From Prevotella sp. (lineage in GTDB: Bacteria > Bacteroidota > Bacteroidia > Bacteroidales > Bacteroidaceae), in assembly GCA_021636625.1 (NCBI GenBank), contig JAJWLX010000007.1, positions 1 through 64,000 of the forward strand: a stretch of 64,000 nt of DNA, given 5' to 3'. The translations under genes and the position numbers were made by a program. The notes below the pieces were generated by a model that was not told the DNA's origin, searched no databases, and saw only the letters and a list, made by a program, of their open reading frames with translations. This document shows positions 42,608-51,883 of this stretch, in pieces (position 1 is the stretch's first letter; the number at the start of each line of letters is the position of its first letter).

Positions 42608-43735
42608 ATGGCTAATAAATACGATTACTTAATAGTAGGCTCCGGTCTTTACGGAGCCACATTTGCACATCTTGCACTTAAGCAAGGTAAGAAATGCTTG
42701 GTGATAGATAAGCGATCTCACTTGGGTGGCAACATCTATTGTGAGAATATTGAGGGTATCAATGTGCATAAGTATGGCGCACACATCTTCCATACCTCCA
42801 ACAAAAAGGTGTGGGAATTCGTCAACTCCATCGTGGAGTTCAATCGCTATACCAACTCTCCAGTGGCTAACTATAAGGGCAAACTCTATAATCTGCCTTT
42901 CAATATGAACACCTTTTATCAGATGTGGGGGGTAACTACACCTGAGGAGGCGCAGGCTAAGATTGACGAACAGAAAGCGGAAGCTGTTGCTCGTATGAAA
43001 GCAGATGGTGTTACAGAACCTCGTAACCTGGAGGAGCAGGCACAGGTATTGATAGGAAAAGACATTTTTGAGAAACTGATTAAGGGCTATACCGAGAAGC
43101 AGTGGGGCAGAAAGTGTACCGAGCTTCCTGCTTTCATTATCAAGCGCTTGCCAGTTCGTCTCATTTTCGATAATAACTACTTCAATGATAAGTACCAGGG
43201 TATCCCTGTTGGTGGTTATAACAAACTCATTGATGGCTTACTTGAAGGAGTAGAAACGAAAACGAATGTAGATTTCTTTGAAAACCGTGAATATTGGGAA
43301 AGCATTGCCGAAAAGATAGTTTTCACTGGTAAGATAGATGAATTCTATAATTATCAGTTTGGTAAACTTAACTATCGTACAGTACGCTTTGAGACAGAGG
43401 TTATAGATAAACCTAACTATCAGGGCAATGCGGTGGTAAACTATACTGAGCGTGAAGTACCTTACACCCGTGTTATTGAGCACAAGCACTTTGAGATGTT
43501 TGGTCAGGGAGTGTATGAATCCCCTAAGACAGTTATCTCGAAAGAGTTCTCCACAGAATGGAAGGACGGCATGGAGCCATACTATCCTGTGAATGACAAG
43601 CTGAACTCCGAGCTTTATGCCCAGTATAAGGCTCTTGCCGACAAGGAGGAGAATGTTATCTTCGGTGGTCGCCTTGCGGAATACAAGTACTACGATATGG
43701 CTCCGATTATCGAGAAGGTGATGGAGAGGTTCTAA
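42608..43735 (+). CDS. glf: UDP-galactopyranose mutase
   Basis: 375 residues. The FAD loop is 'LIVGSGLYGATFA' (about 8-20), then 'VIDKRSHLGGN', 'KYGAHIFHTSN' (about 57-67), 'GYTEKQWGR' (about 160) and 'RIPVRLIFDNNYFND'-like region (KRLPVRL here), with C-terminal 'VIFGGRLAEYKYYDM'. It interconverts UDP-galactopyranose and UDP-galactofuranose, so the polymer very probably contains galactofuranose. Codon use and GC are higher than in the AT-rich glycosyltransferases downstream. Confidence 0.93.
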   Translation: MANKYDYLIVGSGLYGATFAHLALKQGKKCLVIDKRSHLGGNIYCENIEGINVHKYGAHIFHTSNKKVWEFVNSIVEFNRYTNSPVANYKGKLYNLPFNMNTFYQMWGVTTPEEAQAKIDEQKAEAVARMKADGVTEPRNLEEQAQVLIGKDIFEKLIKGYTEKQWGRKCTELPAFIIKRLPVRLIFDNNYFNDKYQGIPVGGYNKLIDGLLEGVETKTNVDFFENREYWESIAEKIVFTGKIDEFYNYQFGKLNYRTVRFETEVIDKPNYQGNAVVNYTEREVPYTRVIEHKHFEMFGQGVYESPKTVISKEFSTEWKDGMEPYYPVNDKLNSELYAQYKALADKEENVIFGGRLAEYKYYDMAPIIEKVMERF

Positions 43736-43751
43736 GAAAGAACTAAGTTTG

Positions 43752-44846
43752 ATGTCTTATATGAAAACTAATGAAAAGTTACATGGTTTGAAAAAATCGG
43801 AAGACAAATGGCTTTGTTCTATGATGTGGGCGATAGGTTTTGTCCTTTTTGTCATGTTGCTTTCTGCTTTTTTTATTTTTAAGTGCATAAATGATTGGGA
43901 GCACAGAGGACAATTTGGCGATCTGTTTGGAGTGGTAAATGCTCTGTTTTCGGGTTTGGCTTTTGCTGGTCTTATAATAACTATCCGTCAACAACATCTT
44001 GATTTGGAATATCAGCAACAATCAATAGAACAAACAAAATTGGAATTGCAAAATCAGACAAAAGAGTTTGATGAGCAGAATGAAACGCTAAGAATACAAA
44101 GATTTGAAAATACATTTTTCAAGATGTTGGAAGTTCAGCAAAGTATAGTCAATGATTTGTATGCAACTGATTCTCATAAGGAAAAGATTGAAGAAGATGC
44201 TCCTGACAATTTTGGTAAATTATCAAAGGAAGTCTTGGCGCAAGATGAGTATCGTGGCAGGAACCTATTTTACTATGTTTTTTGCCGCTGTGAACATGAT
44301 GTGGAATTCAGAGCGAATCATAAGCCAAACTGGGTATATGGTTTGTTTCAGGTTATAAAAAGAGCTGGTATAATTCATTTCGATGATTATTTCACAACAA
44401 CAATGTTCGACCATTATTTTCGTCATCTATATACTATTCTGAAGTTTATAACCGAAAACGATTGGCTAGGTGAAGATAAGCAGTATAAGTATGCAACTTT
44501 TGTGAGAGCAACACTTTCTCGTTATGAGTTAGTAATGCTTTATTATAATGGATTCTTTCATCCAAAGATGAAACAGATGATAGAACGATATTCTATGCTC
44601 AATAATCTTCGTAGGGATCTCCTTCCTATGAGTCTAGATTATTCTCGCTATTTGGATTCTGTCAAATGCTCAATGCAAGATTTGAAAAATACAGGATTCT
44701 CTGTTGGAGATTTTGAATATTATCTTACGGATGAAAAAAACGATAATGGTCGATACCATCTTAGTGCGTTTTATACAAAAGAAGAAATGGATGAGGGATT
44801 AGCTTTGCTGGATAGATGGAGAAAATTCGTCAAAAAGAATGTATAA
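43752..44846 (+). CDS. Putative phage abortive infection protein (putAbiC-like)
   Basis: About 364 residues. Two membrane helices (about 26-46 and 58-80) are followed by a coiled coil rich in Gln and Glu (about 83-118) and a cytoplasmic domain with 'RFENTFFKMLEVQQSIV', 'FDHYFRHLYTILKFI' and 'FVRATLSRYELVMLYYNGF', the recognisable PutAbiC pattern. AbiC-like proteins block phage growth by an unknown route. It sits between glf and a glycosyltransferase in the middle of the polysaccharide genes. ATG 43752 or 43764 are the likely starts. Confidence 0.7.
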   Translation: MSYMKTNEKLHGLKKSEDKWLCSMMWAIGFVLFVMLLSAFFIFKCINDWEHRGQFGDLFGVVNALFSGLAFAGLIITIRQQHLDLEYQQQSIEQTKLELQNQTKEFDEQNETLRIQRFENTFFKMLEVQQSIVNDLYATDSHKEKIEEDAPDNFGKLSKEVLAQDEYRGRNLFYYVFCRCEHDVEFRANHKPNWVYGLFQVIKRAGIIHFDDYFTTTMFDHYFRHLYTILKFITENDWLGEDKQYKYATFVRATLSRYELVMLYYNGFFHPKMKQMIERYSMLNNLRRDLLPMSLDYSRYLDSVKCSMQDLKNTGFSVGDFEYYLTDEKNDNGRYHLSAFYTKEEMDEGLALLDRWRKFVKKNV

Positions 44847-44986
44847 CAGTGAAATTATATAGATATAGAGTGAATTAATATGATACATTTCGGCAGGCAG
44901 ATTGCCCTCGGCTTTTATTATAAGCTACTTTTCGGCTGTCGGCATGAAGCCTGCTGATTTTGAAAATTTGAATAACAATAATCGAT

Positions 44987-45994
44987 ATGGAAAAGATATT
45001 GACAATAGTGATTCCTACGTACAATATGCAAGACTATCTTCGTAGATGTCTTGATTCTTTAATTGTACCTGAGGAACAAATGAAGCATTTAGAAGTGCTA
45101 GTAGTGAATGATGGTAGCAAGGATAATTCCTCTGCCATTGCGCATGAGTATCAAGATAAGTATTCTGGTACGTTTAGAGTGATTGATAAAGATAATGGTC
45201 ATTATGGATCTTGTGTAAATGCAGCTCTTAACATTGCTACAGGTAAATATTTTAGATTAGTTGATGCAGATGACTGGGTGAATACTTCAGGGCTTATTAA
45301 GCTTATCGATTTACTTTCAGTACATGATGAAGATGCGGTTTTTACGAAGTTTTCACTACAGTATTTATATAAAAATAAGGTTAAGTTGTGTGATGTAAAT
45401 GGAATTGAATGGAAATCTTACGATCTAAATCAAGAAATGATACCGTTAGCTTGTCTTGCTATGCACGGAATAACATTTCGTTTGGAGTTATTAAAGGATA
45501 TTCATTATGTTCAGACTGAAGGTATTGCATATACTGACACCGAATTTGTATATTATCCATTATGTCAAGCAAAGAGCTTGGTTTGTTTGGATATTGAACT
45601 ATATCAGTATTTTATTGGACGTGGAGAACAAACGGTCTCAAAAAATGCGATAGTTAAGAATTATGGGCATTTTAAAGTCCTTTACGATAAAATAAAGAGT
45701 TATGTGCCTACTTATCCTAATTTTAATTCTCTGTATTTGAGAAAGATCTATTTGGTTCGTATTTTTACATATATGTTGGATGTCCAAATAAAATATTCAA
45801 AAGGATCGCTTAAGCACGATAGTCAAATTCGTAGTGATTTTGCAGATTTAAAACGTAATGATTTTAATGTTTTTGATACGCTAATGAATAAAAATATTTT
45901 TGGTTTATATTATGTTAAAAATTGGTATGCTGATAATTTTATGTCTTATTTGCAAGCTATAATGTTTAAAGCATATCGTTTTATATTCAAATAA
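44987..45994 (+). CDS. Family 2 glycosyltransferase
   Basis: 335 residues. GT-A fold: 'LTIVIPTYNMQDYLRRCLDSL' beginning (residues 5-25 region), 'VVNDGSKDNS' (about 39-48) and the metal-binding 'VDADDW' (about 88-93). It transfers a sugar from a nucleotide sugar to the growing lipid-linked repeat unit on the cytoplasmic side. The donor is unknown. The 140-bp gap before it has GC-rich inverted words (GGCAGGC...GCCTGC) but no gene. Confidence 0.88.
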   Translation: MEKILTIVIPTYNMQDYLRRCLDSLIVPEEQMKHLEVLVVNDGSKDNSSAIAHEYQDKYSGTFRVIDKDNGHYGSCVNAALNIATGKYFRLVDADDWVNTSGLIKLIDLLSVHDEDAVFTKFSLQYLYKNKVKLCDVNGIEWKSYDLNQEMIPLACLAMHGITFRLELLKDIHYVQTEGIAYTDTEFVYYPLCQAKSLVCLDIELYQYFIGRGEQTVSKNAIVKNYGHFKVLYDKIKSYVPTYPNFNSLYLRKIYLVRIFTYMLDVQIKYSKGSLKHDSQIRSDFADLKRNDFNVFDTLMNKNIFGLYYVKNWYADNFMSYLQAIMFKAYRFIFK

Positions 45995-46004
45995 TAGTAA
46001 AATT

Positions 46005-47132
46005 ATGGAAGAAAATAAGATTACGTTGATAGATACTTTTGGTGAAAATAGTTTTCATGAAATATTTAATGCCGCTTTTTTGTTGTCGGTCTTAAATATT
46101 TATCAGTCTGTTACTTATTTTGGTACGAAAAGTAGTATCGAAAATCAAAAAAAGTTTCTCACTGAGGAGCAGAGAGCAAAAGTTCACTATGAATATGTAA
46201 AATGTGTGAAAAAGAAAGGCCATGTTGGATTGCTTTGTAAATATGTATGGGCAGCAATTTCTTTAGTAAGCGTCATAAAAAAAAGCAAATCATCTAAGAT
46301 CGTAGTACTTAATCATAATCCTTTTATGTACTTGTTCGCTCGGCTTATAGCCAAAGATATTAATATTATATGTCATGGAGAAATGGAGTTGATAAATGGT
46401 AATGATGATGGCAAATTGGCAAAGATAATGACATGGCTACTGCGTCAACATTTTCGAAAAAATAATATGTATGGTAATTTTCATTACATAGTTTTAGGAG
46501 ATAGTATTTTAAAGAACTTGTCTTCTAAGTTAGAGCCTGAGTATTCATCTTATTTTTCTTCTATTGATCATCCTTATATTTTTAATGATTTACAAACAAT
46601 GTCCGCTTTTAAAGCAAGATTGTCTGTTGGTATTGTTGGTATAACGACGCCAACCAAAGGACTTAGCATGCTGAAAGAATTGTTAAAAATCAAGGCGGAC
46701 TCTATTGATATATACCATATAGGTAAAATATCCGATAATGACTCTCAACTTAAAAATGCTGGATTGAAAATCGTTAAAAGAGATTCTAATAATGAGCTTT
46801 CCAGAGATAAATACGAAGCGTGGATAAAAAAGATGAATTTTATATTGTTTTTATATCCTACTGATAATTATAAATTAACTGCAAGTGGAGCTGTGTTCGA
46901 AAGTTTTTCAATGGGAATACCTGTTATAGCCTTACATAATGATTATTTTGATTATTTATCAAGTAAAATTGGTGATTTTGGACTCTTTTTTGATAATTTT
47001 GAACAAATGAAGTCTTTTTTTGCTGCTCCTTATGAATTTGATACGGAAAGAATGTTTCTATCAATAAAAAAAGCTCGAAATTTATTCACTTCAGAGAATG
47101 TTAGTAAGAAACTTAAGATTATCATAAAGTAA
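46005..47132 (+). CDS. Glycosyltransferase (GT-B, family 4-like)
   Basis: 375 residues. The N-terminal half is diverged; the C-terminal half has 'LSVGIVGITTPTKGLSML' and 'DIYHIGKISDND', then 'TASGAVFESFSMGIPVIAL' (about 304-322), the donor-binding Glu region of GT4-type enzymes. AT-rich codon use. Its last bases overlap the Wzy start. A role in repeat-unit assembly is inferred from position. Confidence 0.72.
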   Translation: MEENKITLIDTFGENSFHEIFNAAFLLSVLNIYQSVTYFGTKSSIENQKKFLTEEQRAKVHYEYVKCVKKKGHVGLLCKYVWAAISLVSVIKKSKSSKIVVLNHNPFMYLFARLIAKDINIICHGEMELINGNDDGKLAKIMTWLLRQHFRKNNMYGNFHYIVLGDSILKNLSSKLEPEYSSYFSSIDHPYIFNDLQTMSAFKARLSVGIVGITTPTKGLSMLKELLKIKADSIDIYHIGKISDNDSQLKNAGLKIVKRDSNNELSRDKYEAWIKKMNFILFLYPTDNYKLTASGAVFESFSMGIPVIALHNDYFDYLSSKIGDFGLFFDNFEQMKSFFAAPYEFDTERMFLSIKKARNLFTSENVSKKLKIIIK

Positions 47133-48172
47133 TGTATTTAACTTTAATTTTTCTTTCATTAATTCTTTTTTCTTTGCTGGAGGTGAAGAAAAATAAGACA
47201 AGTAGTAAATTATTTATAGTATATTTGTTATTGTTTTATTTGTTGTCATTTTTGAGGTGGGAAAGAGGTACAGATTGGCTTTCATATTTTAATTTATATG
47301 AATTGCCTTTAAGTTATAAAGGAGCCTATGAACTTCCATTCTGGCTTTTAAATGTACTTTTTGGAACTATTTTACATGCAGATTATACTATTTTCCTTTT
47401 ATTCCAGGCTACAATTATGTACTTTTGCCTTTATTTAGGAGTTAAGAAAAATTGTAAGTTTTGGATTCTTGCTTTGATGTTGATTTATGTTATTCTAGGA
47501 AATGGGGGTATTTTTTTTGTTAGACAAACAATAGCTATGGCTATTATCTTTTTCTCTTATTCTTTTGTTAAAAACAATAACTATATATCTTTTTTTATAT
47601 GTTTGATTTTTGCATGTTGTTTTCATACGGCAAGTATATTTGCAGCCCCTGCTATTTTCTTATATAATTTTAAAATAACAAAAAAATATTTGTTTTATAT
47701 ATTTGCTTGTTGTATGGTTGTATATTTCTTATTAAATAGAGGATATTTAGATGTTTATATAGAAAAATTTGAAGAATACAGTGAAACTGGTAATGAAACC
47801 TCAACTGTAATACAATATGTCTATGGTATTTGTAGTAGATTGATTTTGTTTTTTGCATTTATTTTGTTTGGCAAAAAAAATCGTGAAGAATCAGGCTTAA
47901 TGAATATTTATGTTTATTCGATGATATTATATATTTTGTTTGGTAGTGTAAGTATTACGCTGGCAAGAATGTCTAATTTCGTCACGATGTTTCAGGTATT
48001 TCAGATGTCGTTGATTGTGGAACGGGAACGAAAGTTGAAAAAATATATTTTTTTGATATTCTTAATTTTAATATTTGGGGGTAGAACACTTTTTAGTGTA
48101 TCTCAATATGAAGATTTATTTGTCCCTTATAAGAGTATTTTCAATAAAGAGTTAAATGTTAAAGTCTATTGA
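47132..48172 (+). CDS. O-antigen/capsule polymerase, EpsG/Wzy type
   Basis: 346 residues with about ten membrane segments. 'FLRWERGTDWLSYF' (about 40-53) is the EpsG-family LR.. G.D...Y signature, and 'VRQTIAMAIIFFSY' (about 130) matches the family's R-Q element. It polymerises lipid-linked repeat units on the periplasmic face. It is very AT-rich and overlaps the upstream gene by 1 bp. Confidence 0.82.
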   Translation: MYLTLIFLSLILFSLLEVKKNKTSSKLFIVYLLLFYLLSFLRWERGTDWLSYFNLYELPLSYKGAYELPFWLLNVLFGTILHADYTIFLLFQATIMYFCLYLGVKKNCKFWILALMLIYVILGNGGIFFVRQTIAMAIIFFSYSFVKNNNYISFFICLIFACCFHTASIFAAPAIFLYNFKITKKYLFYIFACCMVVYFLLNRGYLDVYIEKFEEYSETGNETSTVIQYVYGICSRLILFFAFILFGKKNREESGLMNIYVYSMILYILFGSVSITLARMSNFVTMFQVFQMSLIVERERKLKKYIFLIFLILIFGGRTLFSVSQYEDLFVPYKSIFNKELNVKVY

Positions 48173-48174
48173 TT

Positions 48175-49191
48175 ATGATTATAATTGAAGCATCAAATAT
48201 TAACGTGGGAGGCAGTATGAACTTGCTTCTTGATTTGGCTAATTTCTGTGAGTCGACTAACAGAAAAGTTAAAATCTATGTAATTTATGATATCGTCTAT
48301 AAATTGCTGAGTGAAAAAGAATTTAAAAACATTTCGATTGTTAAAACTAATTTGTGGTGTACATTGTTTAGATACATTTTACCTTTTCGAAGAAATGTAC
48401 TTTATTTTTGTTCTATTCCACCTCTTGCATATAATAGGAATTCATTCCTTTATTTCCATTCAGAATATTATGCAAAACCAATTTCAAGTGATACAAGTAA
48501 TTTAAGTACGCTGGAAAAAGCAAAAAGAATATTATATTATCCAGTTATTAAGTTTGGTTTAAAAAATTGCAAGAAGGTTTATTGCCAAAATGAATACATA
48601 AAATCGCTTTTGAATACTACTTATGGTATTTCTCCTGAAATTAAGCCATTTTTTCCAGGGATAAAAAAATCAACAGGAAATTTTAATTTGAAACGTACTT
48701 ATGATTTTATTTATCCTGCATTAACAAGTAAACATAAAAATCATCTTAGATTATTGGATGCTGTTTTGGAATTGAGAAGTATTAGAAAATTCAATATAAT
48801 ACTAACTATACCTGACACTTCTTCTGACTTGATAAGAAAAGTGCAAGAAATTAACAATTTGTACCCGAATACGATTTTGAATTGGGGAATATTAGATCAT
48901 AGTAAAATAATTCAGCTTCTTTTTCAAACAAGATGGTTAGTTTTTCCTTCTTTAATGGAGTCTTTAGGGCTACCTCTTTTAGAAGCCGTAGAATGTGGTA
49001 CTAAAGTTGTTGCGTCTGATCTTGAATATACTAGAGCATGTATTGATAACCCCGTTACATTTAATCCTAACAGTGTTAATAGTATAGTTAGAACCCTCCA
49101 AAAGGTTTTAGATGGAGATTTTGATGATGTTGTTCAATCTAGTATAATAAAAGATTCTAAAGAGTATATAATGAGACAATTTGATTATTAA
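48175..49191 (+). CDS. Glycosyltransferase family 1/4
   Basis: 338 residues. N-terminal 'IIIEASNINVGGSMNLLLDL' is the acceptor-side glycine loop; C-terminal 'DFIYPALTSKHKNHLRLLDAV' and 'VFPSLMESLGLPLLEAVECG' (about 258-277) is the E(x7)E donor site of GT4 enzymes. The start at ATG 48175 overlaps nothing and lies 2 bp after the Wzy stop. The sugar is unknown. Confidence 0.82.
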   Translation: MIIIEASNINVGGSMNLLLDLANFCESTNRKVKIYVIYDIVYKLLSEKEFKNISIVKTNLWCTLFRYILPFRRNVLYFCSIPPLAYNRNSFLYFHSEYYAKPISSDTSNLSTLEKAKRILYYPVIKFGLKNCKKVYCQNEYIKSLLNTTYGISPEIKPFFPGIKKSTGNFNLKRTYDFIYPALTSKHKNHLRLLDAVLELRSIRKFNIILTIPDTSSDLIRKVQEINNLYPNTILNWGILDHSKIIQLLFQTRWLVFPSLMESLGLPLLEAVECGTKVVASDLEYTRACIDNPVTFNPNSVNSIVRTLQKVLDGDFDDVVQSSIIKDSKEYIMRQFDY

Positions 49192-49196
49192 AAAAT

Positions 49197-50369
49197 ATGA
49201 AATATAAACTAATACGTTCTTCTACTGTTCCGACTTCTTTGAAGTCATTTTTAGAGACATCAATAGATGAGTTAAAGTCTAGATATGTTCTAGAATTGCT
49301 GTCATCTCCAGGTAAAGAGTTGGATTATTTGTTCGAAAAATATGGTGTAAAAATTTTAGGCGTCTCAATGCGGCGTCGAATATCGCCCCGAATGGATTTA
49401 ATTTCTTTGTGGAAAATAATTCAGGTTTTTCGTAAAGAAAAACCATATATGGTTCATTCCATGACTCCAAAGGCTGGACTTTTGTGTATGCTTGCGGCTT
49501 GGATTACTAGAGTTCCACGAAGAGTACATACATTTACAGGCTTGGTTTGGCCAACGGCCACTGGTCTCTCCCGGAAGATACTTATGGCTACAGACTGGCT
49601 AACATGTGCTTGTGCAACACATATTATACCCGAAGGTAAAGGAGTAATGAATGATCTCCAACAACATATTACTCATAAGCCGATGAAAGTTTTAGGATAT
49701 GGGAATGTAAGGGGTGTAGATATGAATTATTGGCAAAAAGAGAATGCATCATCTTGTAAACTCAAAGAAATTAAGGTAGATGATGTGTTTACTTTTATTT
49801 TTGTTGGACGTATAGTAAGGGATAAAGGTATTAATGAATTGATTGCGGCTTTTGATAGACTTTCTAAATTGTACAAGCTTCGACTTTTGCTAGTTGGTAA
49901 GTTTGAAGATACCCTTGATCCCATATCTGATTCTGCAAGGAATGTTATAGATAATAATTCTTCTATTCTGTATTTGGGACCTCAATATGGTACCGATTTG
50001 CTTGCATGCTATGCTGCAAGTAACTGCTTTGTTTTCCCTAGTTATAGAGAGGGATTTCCTAATACTGTCCTAGAAGCTGGAGCTATGGAATTACCTTCTA
50101 TCGTAACTGATATCAACGGTTCACGAGAGATTATAGTTTGCAAGAATGAAGAAAATGTATCTCCCATTAAGGATATGAAACTTTGTGATAATGGTATCAT
50201 TATTCCACCAAGAAATGAAGAGTTGCTCTTTAAGGCAATGGAAGAAGTTTTCAAGAACGATGATCTGAGATCAGCTATGGCTACGCAAGCTCGTAAAATG
50301 GTTGCTTCTAGATTTGAGCAAAGTTTTGTTCAGAAGTGCCTTATTGAATTCTATAATGAAATAATATAA
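49197..50369 (+). CDS. Glycosyltransferase family 4 (PglA/WbpT-like)
   Basis: 390 residues. 'VHSMTPKAGLLCMLAAWITRV' (about 84-104) and 'FTGLVWPTATGLSR' are typical of GT4 enzymes acting early on undecaprenyl-linked HexNAc. The donor site is 'FVFPSYREGFPNTVLEAGAMELPSIV' region (E-x7-E, about 280-300). It is followed immediately by a broken PglC-like gene, an arrangement seen when a GT4 and an initiating transferase work in sequence. It may add the second sugar. Confidence 0.85.
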   Translation: MKYKLIRSSTVPTSLKSFLETSIDELKSRYVLELLSSPGKELDYLFEKYGVKILGVSMRRRISPRMDLISLWKIIQVFRKEKPYMVHSMTPKAGLLCMLAAWITRVPRRVHTFTGLVWPTATGLSRKILMATDWLTCACATHIIPEGKGVMNDLQQHITHKPMKVLGYGNVRGVDMNYWQKENASSCKLKEIKVDDVFTFIFVGRIVRDKGINELIAAFDRLSKLYKLRLLLVGKFEDTLDPISDSARNVIDNNSSILYLGPQYGTDLLACYAASNCFVFPSYREGFPNTVLEAGAMELPSIVTDINGSREIIVCKNEENVSPIKDMKLCDNGIIIPPRNEELLFKAMEEVFKNDDLRSAMATQARKMVASRFEQSFVQKCLIEFYNEII

Positions 50370-50371
50370 AT

Positions 50372-50485
50372 ATGTATAGTCGTTTTTTAAAGAGATTCTT
50401 TGATTTTTGGATTTCTCTAATTGCATTGATCTGCATTAGTCCAATCTTGATAGTTGTAACCATCTGGTTACATTTACCTGATTGA
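50372..50485 (+). pseudogene. Truncated PglC-like sugar transferase (first 37 codons)
   Basis: Reads MYSRFLKRFFDFWISLIALI and ends HLPD, nearly the same as the start of the intact gene at 19446. After codon 37 the sequence switches to transposase-like DNA. Only the membrane helix remains, with no catalytic residues. It shows that a second initiating transferase stood here and was cut by an insertion. Confidence 0.85.
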
Positions 50486-50935
50486 GGAAATGATAAAGGA
50501 GAAGAAACTTGAGGGCGAGGAGAAGGCACGGTTCAGGAAGGACTATGCCGAGCAGTTATGGGAGGACTTCAAGCTATGGGCTGCAAGTGCCATCTTAGAT
50601 GTGCCAAAAGACAGCAATATATACCAGGCTTTGAATTATATGCTGTGCAACTATACAGAGCTGACCAATTACATAGACATCCCAGATATGCCATTGGATA
50701 CCAATGATACCGAATGCCTGATCCGTGACATGTTGATGGGTATGAAGGCTTATTTGTTCTGCCGTGACTTGGATGCTTGTAAGCGTGCTGCAATGATGTT
50801 CTCCTTGTTTGGAGCATGTAAGGTGCTTGATAAAATCCTGAGCGTTGGCTTTGTTATGTGTTGAAGCATATAGATGAGGATAAGTATTATACTCTTCTTC
50901 CTGAGTTTTGGGAAGATGAGGAACAATTAAATTGA
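50479..50935 (+). pseudogene. IS66-type transposase remnant, frameshifted
   Basis: A frame open to 50864 contains 'IYQALNYMLCNYTELTNYID', 'PLDTNDTECLIRDMLMGMKAY' (like DNN.aER.iR...gRKn of IS66 TnpC, with the catalytic Glu) and 'RAAMMFSLFGACKV'. After a shift near 50855 the last part reads 'HIDEDKYYTLLPEFW', the normal TnpC end. N-terminal two thirds and terminal repeats are not seen. Dead element. Confidence 0.75.
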
Positions 50936-51007
50936 ATTTAAAATTTAGTCAAATTAAGGTGTAGCCTCCATTAGCTTGTGCTGATGGAGAGCTAAACTTC
51001 GTATTTT

Positions 51008-51065
51008 TGTCTCAAAATCAGAAAAATGATGCCGCCGTGCATAGTTACAACATTATTTTGAGACA
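51008..51065. repeat. 11-bp inverted repeat
   Basis: TGTCTCAAAAT (51008-51018) and its exact inverse (51055-51065) with 36 bp between, in the scar region between the transposase remnant and the sugar transferase fragment. Possibly an old insertion end. Confidence 0.45.
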
Positions 51066-51081
51066 TACAATACAGAGTTGA

Positions 51082-51249
51082 GCGGATACTTACGATATTG
51101 CTACAGAATATAATGATAAGGTGATATACCCAGATAAGGTTCGCCTCAACTGCTATTACTATCGTCATTACTCCTTCTGGAAGGATATCGAAATGATATT
51201 CGCTACTGTGCTTGGTAGAAAAGTGAAGTTTGCAGGGGAGGAAGTATAG
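51082..51249 (+). pseudogene. C-terminal fragment of a WcaJ-type sugar transferase
   Basis: An open frame without a start reads 'YDIATEYNDKVIYPDKVRLN', then 'YYRHYSFWKDIEMIFATVLG' and stops at 51249. This is the tail of Bacteroidota initiating sugar transferases (…P.k..ln..Yy..~SFw.Di.mIf.T.~g). It is a different type from the 50372 fragment. The N-terminal part is gone. Confidence 0.7.
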
Positions 51250-51317
51250 GCGGTTACTTATTAACAGTCTCCAATGTCTGTAAGAAGAGATTTTATTCAA
51301 ATTTAAAATTTTAGAAT

Positions 51318-51881
51318 ATGGAAAATGAAGAATTAAAATCTAGAATGGATAGAATTATTGAATGGGTTAAAACTTGCGATACAAAAGCTTCAATAATGCT
51401 ATCTGTATTATCGTTGTCAGTAGGTATAATTTTTACCTCTGATTTCGTGCTTGGTAGTTTGAAGAACGTGATAGTTAATACCTTTGTTGTTACGGACAAA
51501 GGAAGTTTTAGCTGGTCTGCACTTTTTGCAGTATTAAGTGCTATCTTGGCTGTTTTTTCCTTATTATGTGCTTTGAGATGTTATATATTGGTTCTTAAGG
51601 CAAAAACTAATGAAAATCAAACGGAAGATCAGCACCTGATGCTAGATTCATTTATTCATTTTAATCATATTTCAAAGCTGACTTACGAGGGGTTTGTTAG
51701 GGGGATAGAAGATGCTGATGTTACAAAAGATTTAACTTCTCAGATTTATATAAATGCTAAACGATGCTCCGAGAAGTTTTCTGATTATAATTCTGGCGTA
51801 ACATGGACGGTCGTATCTTTTTTATCTGCCATTGTTATGATTCTCAGTTTGCTTATTTATGTATCTTTTAATACGTTATAG
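51318..51881 (+). CDS. Pycsar effector, transmembrane type (PycTM)
   Basis: 187 residues. Three membrane helices: about 27-47 ('SIMLSVLSLSVGIIF'), 68-93 ('LFAVLSAILAVFSLLCAL') and 163-184. 'WVKTCDTKASIMLSV' at the start is the recognisable PycTM/DUF5706 element (D.KAs..l). The next gene, 2 bp away, is a nucleotide cyclase, so this is a Pycsar pair: cUMP or cCMP binding would trigger membrane damage during phage infection. It starts right after the gene-remnant scar. Confidence 0.8.
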   Translation: MENEELKSRMDRIIEWVKTCDTKASIMLSVLSLSVGIIFTSDFVLGSLKNVIVNTFVVTDKGSFSWSALFAVLSAILAVFSLLCALRCYILVLKAKTNENQTEDQHLMLDSFIHFNHISKLTYEGFVRGIEDADVTKDLTSQIYINAKRCSEKFSDYNSGVTWTVVSFLSAIVMILSLLIYVSFNTL

Positions 51882-51883
51882 AT

